Shown: one piece after another, positions 57,184 through 64,000 of the stretch
Layout of the letters: every line of letters starts with the position of its first letter
Numbering within the stretch: position 1 is the stretch's first letter
Assembly: GCA_021234155.1 (NCBI GenBank)
Contig: JAJEKV010000051.1
Coordinates: 6,422,761 to 6,486,760, forward strand
DNA from: Isoetes taiwanensis
Lineage: Eukaryota; Streptophyta; Lycopodiopsida; Isoetales; Isoetaceae
Direction: 5' to 3'
Length of the DNA: 64,000 nt
The notes under the pieces: generated by a model
Told to the model about the DNA's origin: nothing
Database searches by the model: none
Seen by the model: only the letters and a program-made list of their open reading frames with translations
Made by a program: the position numbers and the translations under genes

Positions 57184-57297
57184 AGGTTTGTGGATTTCTT
57201 TTAGGGCGCCTTACTTTCCTTTGCTTGTGTTTATGTGGCGCTTCCGACAGTGACCATCTCGCTGTGAGTATTCCAGTTTTTTAGCCGCGATACAGAG

Positions 57298-57868
57298 ATG
57301 GCAGCTTGTGGGGGTGCGGATTTGAAGGGCAAAGGGATCGTGGAGGAGGTAGAGATGGATCTTTTACAGGGACAGGGAGATGGAGATGGCAGGGGAAGAA
57401 AAAGGAAGGCAGATGAGCCAGAGGGAGGCTTTTACGTCCCCTTTAACATGGCATTAGATGGGCGTCACTATCTATGGTGTGTTTGCTTCGAGAAATGTAT
57501 CTATTTGGGCAAGGGCATTCCGGAGTGCAGAGAATGCGGGAGGGTGCATTGCTTCAACTGCAATAAACCGCACCATGCACAGGAGATGTGGGACCACGGA
57601 TATCATCTAAATGTAATGAAAGGAACGGGTGTGCTAGCTGAGGATAAGAGGGTGCAGGACATGGATGCAAAAAAGGTCAAAAAAATGCGCAAGGGAGCTG
57701 AATAAATTCAGTCAAATCTGCAATCACCCAAACTATGAGCATGAGTTGACATTTACGAACAGCTTCAGGGTGTGCTTAGCATGTGGGGATCTAGATCCAA
57801 CTGAGTTCCGATGCATACAACAGCATTTAGGACTTAAGCTTCATGTTCTTGTTTGTCTAATGTTATAG
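57298..57868 (+). CDS. Small Cys/His-rich zinc-finger protein, best copy
   Basis: 135-codon frame 57298-57705: MAACGGADLKGKGIVEEVEM, acidic/basic linker (DGDGRGRKRKADEPEG), FYVPFNMALDG, then a dense finger region WCVCFEKC, PECRECGRVHCFNCNKPHH, MWDHGYHLN (about residues 60-106) and a charged tail ending at TAA. The next conserved stretch, FSQICNHPNYEHE..RVCLACGDLDPTEF, lies in the +1 frame from about 57665 to 57868. All three copies share this frame relation, at A6 and A7 runs. The finger spacing suggests a cross-brace or treble-clef fold; the family is not recognised, function unknown. Confidence 0.55.
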
Positions 57869-58519
57869 CCTCCTTTGGCTCAGTCCTAGGATCCATGGTT
57901 ACTCGGACAGGTTGTCCATTTTTTGTGTAAGCTTTGAAGTGAGGTTCATAACCACTGTGGATGATGTTCCTATGCGAAATATACATAAATAATATTATGT
58001 ATAGAGTGGCATATGTAAGTTTGTGTAATATTAACTATCTTTGTGATCAAATGGAGCGGCGGCGCCATTTCATTTTTCAAATCTAAATTTTGTTGATTTT
58101 CTGTGCAGATGTCAAAAATTTTAAATCTCCTTATGCATGGTGAAGTTGTCGCTCGTGGTTTCAAGTCATATTAAATATGAAGTATCTTTGAGATCAAATG
58201 GAGCGGCGTCGCCACTTAATTTGTAAATTCTATAAATAGCTGCATATGTAAGTAGGTTGGTTTATATTATGTATGAAGTATCTTTGAGATCAAATGGAGT
58301 GGCGGTGCCATTTAATTTGTAAATTCTAATATACTATTTTTTTCTAATATAGTACATCATGTTTCCGTCACATGGTTTACTTATTTTTTTAATATAGTTA
58401 GTTACTTTCAAGTAGCGTGGCCGCCTATTTAAAATTAAATGGTGCGGCCGCGCTATTTGTCTCTACCCTACCCTTTGTCCTAATGATGTTACAGTGGTTA
58501 CACTTTACTTCTTGCGACT
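57869..58519. repeat. Inverted copy of the GGCGCC / CCATTTGAT repeats
   Basis: Reverse complement of 6029-6690; ATCAAATGGAGCGGCGGCGC-type cores near 58047, 58193 and 58289. Some cores carry CG-to-TG or similar changes here (GGCGTCGCC, GGCGGTGCC). No gene. Confidence 0.6.
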
Positions 58520-58765
58520 GAATTAGCAGGGATGGTTTATCAGGCAAATGGAGCGATTTTCGTACATAAACGTGCCACTTTTTATGTATTTAGATGTAGG
58601 GTCCAAATGGCGCGGAAATTGACCCAAAATTGCCGCGTCATTTGGACCGTACATCTAAAGCAATAACAAATAGTGCGTTGATGTCAAAAAATCGCTCCAT
58701 TTGTACAAAATACAAATCTTTTTTTTTTCCAATGAAACCGCCTTATAGACCATCCTTGCTAATTC
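58520..58765. mobile_element. MITE-like foldback element, inverted copy
   Basis: Same 246 bp as 5783-6028, one TIR base changed (CATCCTTGCTAATTC). Confidence 0.75.
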
Positions 58766-58849
58766 GCAGAAGATTTTTTTTTTCCAGAACTTGCTCATAT
58801 GATTAGCCAGGACTTGCCACTTCCAGAATTGCAATGGACATGTCTATGT

Positions 58850-58980
58850 TAGACACACATATGTGTGTATATACACATGCGTGTGTAGACATGTCTATAC
58901 GCATGTGTGTGTAGACATGTGTGTGTAGACATGTCTATATGCATGTGTGTGTATACATGTGTGGGTGTGGAAGGTATGTA
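58850..58980. repeat. CA/TG microsatellite, inverted copy
   Basis: Counterpart of 5573-5708. Confidence 0.8.
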
Positions 58981-59289
58981 TGTCTAATGTATGATTTGCA
59001 AATCTAGTCCAGTTTTCCTGCTATTTTCCCATTTTAATGAAATTGTGCTTATTTGCAAGCCCTACATTGTATCAAATGGTGCGCCCGCGCTATTCACTAT
59101 AGGATTCCTGTGCTTGTGCTGAATAGCTACTACGTATTGACACATCTATTTGGAGGCAAGCTGGAGTGTAAGAACAAGGAAAAAAAAAAAAAAAAAAAAA
59201 AAAAAGAGGTGCTCTGCCCTAACAAATTTCATTCATCTGCTTCACCATCTGCAAAACAAAAAAATAAGAAATAACCGTTAGTTGAATGC

Positions 59290-59493
59290 TTAAGAAAAGA
59301 AAGAAAACATGCATGTACCATTTAGCAACGCCATGAGCTCCTCGAAGTCAGCGGATTCGTCTTCAACTTCTTCATCTTCTTCATCATCTTCGGCTTCTTC
59401 TCCTTCGGTAGACCACTCATTCTCTGAAGAATCTCCTATCCAGCCTTCAAGAACACTTGTGATGAACTCCTGCTCCGAAATTGGTTGGGGCAT
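59290..59493 (-). pseudogene. Acidic 60-residue coding fragment
   Basis: Reads MPQPISEQEFITSVLEGWIG, then an Asp/Glu-rich run and DFEELMALLNG followed by a GTACATG that could be a splice donor. A second frame upstream (59717-59436) with repeated KGG(A/V)NPQQV(Q/E)D appears to join it through a frameshift near 59500. Not recognised; may belong to the same relic as the LINE fragment next to it. Confidence 0.3.
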
Positions 59494-59679
59494 CCCTCAG
59501 GCCCACCCTGGGCTGATATACTAGCCACATCCTTGTATGTAGGTACCCTCAGCAAGGCTTTTCCACCACCTTGTGGAATTAACACCTGGTCTTCCACTTG
59601 TTGGGGATTGACACCACCCTTGTCTTGCACTTGTTGAGGATTGGCGCCTCCCTTGTCTAGCGCGCATGATCTTGCCCAA

Positions 59680-60012
59680 CTATTTGTGCTGCTGTATGTC
59701 ATCATATAGATCGACAAAGGGCTCCAATCTATTTACCCCTGAATGAGTGTTATAGAAGTTGCTCTCGGCATGTGGAAAGTAGCATGCTAATACGAAGAGG
59801 ATGCTGCCACTATCATGCTGCACGCGCATCCACAAATAGCAATTGTAGTTGTCTATTTTTTGCAGCGAGACTGACTGCACCAAGGTTGCACAATAGTAGC
59901 AGGCTATCCCCCCATGCCCTGCGCTCGCTTGCCTGTGCACTTGTTGAATACCGAGAAATGCAGATAGCCTGGGAGGTCCGGCAGTCTGTATCTTTTCACA
60001 GTGTCTCTCCAC
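59680..60012 (-). pseudogene. LINE endonuclease-domain fragment
   Basis: Reads GHGGIACYYCATLVQSVSLQ, then CYLWMRV, ILFVLACYFP and LEPFVDLYDDIQQHK. This matches the middle of the apurinic-like endonuclease of LINE ORF2 (strand with a conserved Y.P loop before the DFN motif). It ends before the expected DFNA motif. The start to about residue 30 is uncertain. Confidence 0.55.
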
Positions 60013-60110
60013 TTACCTTCACATTCTAGGTGCCTCCTCCACTCCTGCTAGACGTGCTACCCCCTCCAAAGCAAACCCCTTACATGCATTTCATATCCCT
60101 CCTCCTTCGT

Positions 60111-60200
60111 GGTGCGGTCATACCAGCGCTACCACACCGGATCCCATCAGAACTCCGAAGTTAAGCGCGCTTGGGCCGGAATAGTACTGGTGCTGCACCC
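60111..60200 (+). pseudogene. 5S rRNA pseudogene with 3' internal deletion
   Basis: Begins GGTGCGGTCATACCAGCGCT, includes CCGGATCCCATCAGAACTCC and the box A region AAGTTAAGCGCGCTTGGGC, and ends TAGTACTGG directly joined to TGCTGCACCC. About 28-30 bases that should hold the GGATGGGTGACCTCC part (internal element and box C) are missing, so length is 90 against about 120. It is alone, not in a tandem array, and unlikely to be transcribed by the usual TFIIIA route. Confidence 0.85.
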
Positions 60201-60713
60201 AACCACCACAATTCGAGTAATATGCTTGTTCAATATTTCTATTATCCTTTGATAAGATAAGAAAGAAAGCACAGACAGTATTTTGTTTAAAGGTGTGCTT
60301 ATTTGCATATTATGGGTGCTGATAGTTGAAAGAGATACGACAATGACTAAACAAGAAGTCTATTTCTAGGGAAAAGGATGATCTTCTAATTTCCTAGTAA
60401 CTCTCTGAAGAGCATCACCAAGCAAAACTGGTTGTCCTCCTTCATATCCCGCAGAATACACAACAGTCAAATGCTCCAATTGGCAGTGGGGGCTTTGTAG
60501 AGCTTTAGCAAGCTCTCTTAGGTGCCCTATGAGCCGTAGCATGAGGCTCTTGAGTTGGCAAGATGCGCATTTCCCTCAACCAAGCATGGAGAAGTAAAGT
60601 GTCCAAGATGTTGCATAAAAATCCATGGATATGTGCACTAGTGCCAAATTGTCCACATCATCATCAAAAGATACCATGTACCATCCACATCATCACCCAA
60701 GCATGCCAATGGC

Positions 60714-60962
60714 AAAGCTGCAGATGCTTGTGGCCTTATGGCCGAAATGGTTAAATGAGCTGGAGAAGAAGTTGCAAATAAAATGGTAGATATGTTTAAT
60801 ATGGCAGTGAGAGATGGGTTTCCCACGTCTTGGCAGGTGAATAGGGTTGTGCCATTGCATAAATCAGGTGATGAGGCTGATCCGGGAAACTATCATACCA
60901 TCATGGTTAGTAGTCTTTATGTGAAATTGTTTGCTTCCATGCACTTGGACAGAAGAGCATAA
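60714..60962 (+). pseudogene. LINE reverse-transcriptase fragment
   Basis: Reads ADACGLMAEMVK, an in-frame TGA, then AGEEVANKMVDMFNMAVRDG and FPTSWQVNRVVPLHKSGDEA, DPGNYHTIMVSSLYVKLF. This is the RT block with the W...P..K.GD..d..NYR.I signature. It stops at TAA 60960-60962, before the YADD core. The DNA from 60201 to 60713 shows nothing else I can name. Confidence 0.7.
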
Positions 60963-61356
60963 TGTCTGCCACAACCTATATGCAACATGATCTCAATTAT
61001 TATTGTAATCTCGTGCATTTCCATTCGGGTTTTGACTTGACTCCCTTGAATTCACCTAAGCATAGCTTTCAAGTATAGAAGCTGATGGCTTTTAGGTATT
61101 TTTCTTATGTCAAACGACTGCTACATATCAACTTATAGGAAGAGTTTGGTTCAAATTTGAGTTGTTGATTTTATATGAATTTTAACAGTGCAAATGAACC
61201 ATTTTTGGTCCATCGAGGGACAACTCTAGTGGTAAGGCCAAGAGGACTGTAGTAGCCATAAAACAAATCCTTCAGGAACATGGAAAAGCATACAAAGAAT
61301 TCAAGATTCAGACCAACATCACCAATGATACCAACGAGGAGGCAAAAGAGGGATTT

Positions 61357-61896
61357 AGTGGTTTCTTATTCTGATGTGCCATTTGCAAGCCCTACATTGT
61401 ATCAAATGGTGCGCCCGCGCTATTCACTATACGATTCCTGTGCTTGTGCTGAGTAGCTACTAACACATCTATTTAGTGGTTTCAAATTCTGGTATGCCAT
61501 TTTCAAGTCCTACATTGTATCAAATGGTGCGCCCGCGCTATTCACTTTAGTATTCCTGTGCATATGCTGTGTAGATACTGTGTTTGACAAATCTATTTAG
61601 TAACTTCTAATTCTGATATGTCAAAGAAGAGATCCTCAAAGAATACAGTTTGGTATTCTCATTAGCAAATACTGGGAGTATACAAAACCCTATGCCTACT
61701 TCATGTGCATAAGTATGCTTAGGATTTGTGTGCTTCAGGTACTTGCTAGTGACTTCTATTTCTGGTTTGCTCCCAAATAAGAGATCCTCAAAAAATACAG
61801 GGGGACTATTTTCATTAGCAAGTAATGGGAACTGAATTAAGCTTAGCTCAAGCATGCTCTTTGTTCCTAAAACAGGCCATTTGCAAGCCCTATATT
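61357..61896. repeat. Inverted copy of the 125-bp repeats, block end
   Basis: Reverse complement of about 4850-5390. Similarity to the block ends at CCCTATATT, 61896. Confidence 0.8.
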
Positions 61897-62290
61897 CCTA
61901 GGATGGTGGCCGAAGTGAAGTGGTGTTCTCATTGAGCTTTTTGTAAAATCTTTGAGTACATATTGTTCCCCTACCAGGGGTGAAAAATGAACATGCTCTG
62001 ACACTAGACAATTTATCGAGAGCATGATGAAAACTGAAGAGTGCCAGATAAAAAATTGATTGTTCCGCCACTTGGTATATACAAACGTGGAAAAATGGCG
62101 ACCGCTCCTCATGGAGATGAAAACCCGTCGTAATGCGCACAACGTCCGCCAACACTCTCGTTGAATGCCACTAGCATACGTTAGCCAAAAGTGAGTTGAC
62201 GCAAACATGATGGCACTGCCAACTGCAAAAAGAAAATACCTGCAATGGAAAGTCTGAAAATGAGAACGACCCATTAGAAAGTTAGGAGCT
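61897..62290. other. Unique flank, no gene seen
   Basis: Frames on the minus strand are open by chance in purine-rich DNA. Nothing recognised. It begins CCTAGGATGG, a word that recurs at the hairpin at 63076. Confidence 0.3.
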
Positions 62291-62830
62291 TTAAGCCTGG
62301 GCACGTGCCAAACTATAATTATATAGAACACTCGGAGGCTCTAGGGCCACTTGGAGGAAGTGACAACATTCTAACCAATCGAGAACCGCCCAAGCGGAAT
62401 GACCATCGCAGAAAAAACATTCGATTGGTGCCTTTGTCTCGAGGCGAGACCGAAAAAGAATGCATTGAAGGCTCTGATTGCCATGATAAATGTCAAGAAT
62501 ATAAAAAGCACTCTGGAGGCTCTGTGGCCACATCGAGGAAGAAACAACAACCAACCAATCGAGAATCGTCCGCCAAACTATCTGCGGGAAAAACATCCGA
62601 TTAGTCTTTGCCTCGCCGGGAGGCTACAATGCCACGCCGAGGATAAAATGAATAACAAATACTGTCTCGATGGCTACAACGCCACGCCGAGAAAAAAGAA
62701 ACTATGCAAATAAAGATGACGGCCACAGAGCCACAACACAGATGGAGCAACACGCCAAAAGAAACTGAATAAATACTGCTTCGAAAGCTACAGAGCCACA
62801 CCGAGAAAGAAGACTATGCACAAACAATGG
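62291..62830. repeat. Degenerate tandem repeats with GGCTAC(A)..GCCACGCCGAG cores
   Basis: About 190-bp pair: CTCGGAGGCTCTAGGGCCAC (62330) and CTGGAGGCTCTGTGGCCACA (62512), each followed by GAGGAAG and CCAATCGAGAA. About 115-bp pair: ATACTGTCTCGATGGCTACA (62660) and ATACTGCTTCGAAAGCTACA (62775), each followed by GCCAC(G/A)CCGAG. No gene. Confidence 0.6.
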
Positions 62831-64000
62831 CAGGCCATGGGACCATAATATAAGATGAATCGTAACCAAAACACTAGACGTTACAACAAACAAGCCCAGA
62901 GGGAGAGGAGGGCGGGAAACTTGTAGAGGCAAAAGGGAAAGAATGAAAATGAGCTCAAGAGAACGCCGATGGCCGAAAAAGAAAAATGAAGTAGTATAAA
63001 TAGGAGAGGCGAGGAAGGGCGTCCCCATCCAAGGAATGTCGGTTCTATTGCTATCGCAATAGAACCGTGGCATTCCTAGGATGGGTCCTAAGATACAAAC
63101 AAGTGGCCGATAGAAGAGGAATCTACATCAAGAAGCATGAAGCATACTAGGCTGACTGGAGAAAAGGATGAAGCCAAAACAAAAAGGGGAAAATTGGTAA
63201 AACAAGATGACCCCAATTGAACAAGTGAAAGAGATAAACAAGGAAGAAATGGCCGACAGAGAAACAAGGATAAAATCAGATAAAAAAAAAAAGGGATATA
63301 TGGATACCACCAGAGCAAAGAGACCAAAGTGAATCAAAAGGAGAAACGAAGGAGACAAGACAAGACAAGACAAAGACAATCAAGGGGTCAAATGAAAAAA
63401 GGACAAACAAGGAACTAAAGAACTGGATATACAGAGAAACGAGCCTAAGGCAATTCAAGAGCTTAAAGAAGAAAAAAGAGCAAAAAAGGGCAAATGCCCC
63501 TAGAATTAGTAACGCAAGCAAGCCACCAGAAAGAACAAATTTGAACTTCAACCTTGGCAAACATAGATACCAATGGAGCAAATAAACCCAGGCGAAGAAG
63601 AGGTGAGGAGAGAGACATGACAAAAAAGAACTAGAAGAACTAAGATGAAGCAAAAGTAATTAAGGCGGTGAAAGAATTTATAAATAGACCAAGGAGAAAA
63701 AATGAAACTAAGAAAATATGGAGCAAAGGAACCGAGAGAATATGAGCAAAAACGAACCCAACAAAGAAATAACAGAGAAACCAACAAAACATATGGCGTA
63801 AAGTATAACTAGAACGAACTCGAAAAAAGACTAACAAAAAATTAAACGAGAACTAATACCAAAAAACAAACACAAAGAACGACCCATAAGAGAACAACAG
63901 ATTATAAAGGAAAGGAACCAAAGATATGTGGAAAAAACAGAGAAAAAATGAACTCCCAAGAGCAAATGCATTTAATATACAGAGAAGAAGACTACATGGA
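62831..64000. other. Purine-rich low-complexity DNA
   Basis: Almost entirely A/G on the plus strand (AAAGAA, GAGAGA, ACAAG words). The many minus-strand frames rich in Phe, Leu and Ser are a consequence of this composition and are not reported as genes. Contains the hairpin at 63024-63085. Confidence 0.6.
63024..63085. repeat. 62-base near-perfect hairpin
   Basis: CCCATCC, then AGGAATG, then CGGTTCTATTGC pair with their complements around the four-base loop TATC: 26 base pairs with one A-A mismatch and one small bulge. Not coding. Confidence 0.8.

Larger units (their letters stand above)
59152..61356. mobile_element. 2.2-kb composite insertion in the inverted copy
   Basis: The host repeat is continuous across it (CACATCTATTT | AGTGGTTTC). 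ATTT at both joins (59148-59151, 61353-61356) may be a target duplication. GGAGGCAA begins it and recurs near its end. It contains an A24-plus run at about 59180, LINE endonuclease and RT fragments on opposite strands, and a 5S rRNA remnant, so it was assembled in several steps or is a junction of unrelated DNA. Confidence 0.55.

Noticed and set aside
57660-57700. A_AAA_AAG as a -1 programmed frameshift site in the zinc-finger gene
   Set aside because: It is in the zero frame as required, but a -1 shift reaches a stop within about nine codons; the conserved second finger needs +1.
60111-60200. Functional 5S rRNA gene
   Set aside because: The internal element and box C region are deleted and it is not in an array.
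62600-63990. Many Phe/Leu/Ser-rich minus-strand frames of 60-125 codons, as membrane proteins
   Set aside because: They overlap in several frames and follow from purine-rich plus-strand composition.

Overview
The window looks like nuclear DNA from a land plant, probably an early-diverging lineage with a large, repeat-rich genome (moss, lycophyte or fern; inference). The evidence is: spliceosomal GT..AG introns; LTR retrotransposons primed by initiator tRNA-Met; a plant-type 5S rRNA remnant whose wording seems to me closer to non-seed plants; W-box-like promoter motifs; a satellite carrying the plant telomere motif AGGGTTTA; and a Crinkler-type (CRN) gene family. Single-copy coding DNA is almost absent. 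Most of the window is copies of one ancestral segment, cut up by mobile elements.

Layout. Positions 1-4050 are one partial direct copy of a CRN unit. Positions 4051-18195 (block B1) and 20351-34497 (block B2) are near-identical 14.1-kb direct repeats. Each carries, in order, the 5' part of a ParB-like gene (minus strand), tandem repeats and a MITE, a small zinc-finger gene (minus), a header-only CRN paralogue (CRN-b) interrupted by a TRIM, and a multidomain CRN gene (CRN-a). Between the blocks, 18195-19181 is a further partial repeat and 19182-20350 is the only copy of the 3' half of the ParB-like gene. A fourth, inverted and more fragmented copy runs backwards from about 61896 to 44942, split by a 3.3-kb TIR transposon (51228-54495), a gag-only LTR retrotransposon (46129-49600) and a composite insertion with LINE and 5S fragments (59152-61356).

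Unique DNA fills the rest: a LINE reverse-transcriptase fragment (34.5-34.9 kb), a CACG-rich minisatellite (36 kb), a decayed Ty3/gypsy gag-protease-RNase H element lacking RT (36.9-39.1 kb), a satellite of about 325-bp monomers (39.7-43.2 kb), gag and LTR debris (43.2-44.9 kb) and purine-rich DNA (62.9-64 kb).

The main biological story is the CRN family. CRN-a has a ubiquitin-like header, P-loop NTPase, winged-helix-like segment and restriction-endonuclease-fold C-terminus joined across a 299-bp intron. Its three direct copies share a perfect or near-perfect 62-bp inverted duplication between Walker A and Walker B that breaks the frame and would fold into a long hairpin in RNA. The inverted copy lacks it and keeps the simple intervening sequence. 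CRN-b keeps the header but has lost the Walker A lysine in all four copies. None of the CRN-a copies is an intact gene as printed. Many one-base differences between copies cluster in GC-rich CNG contexts and could be consensus errors, so single frameshifts deserve caution, while the palindrome, transposons and junctions do not depend on them.
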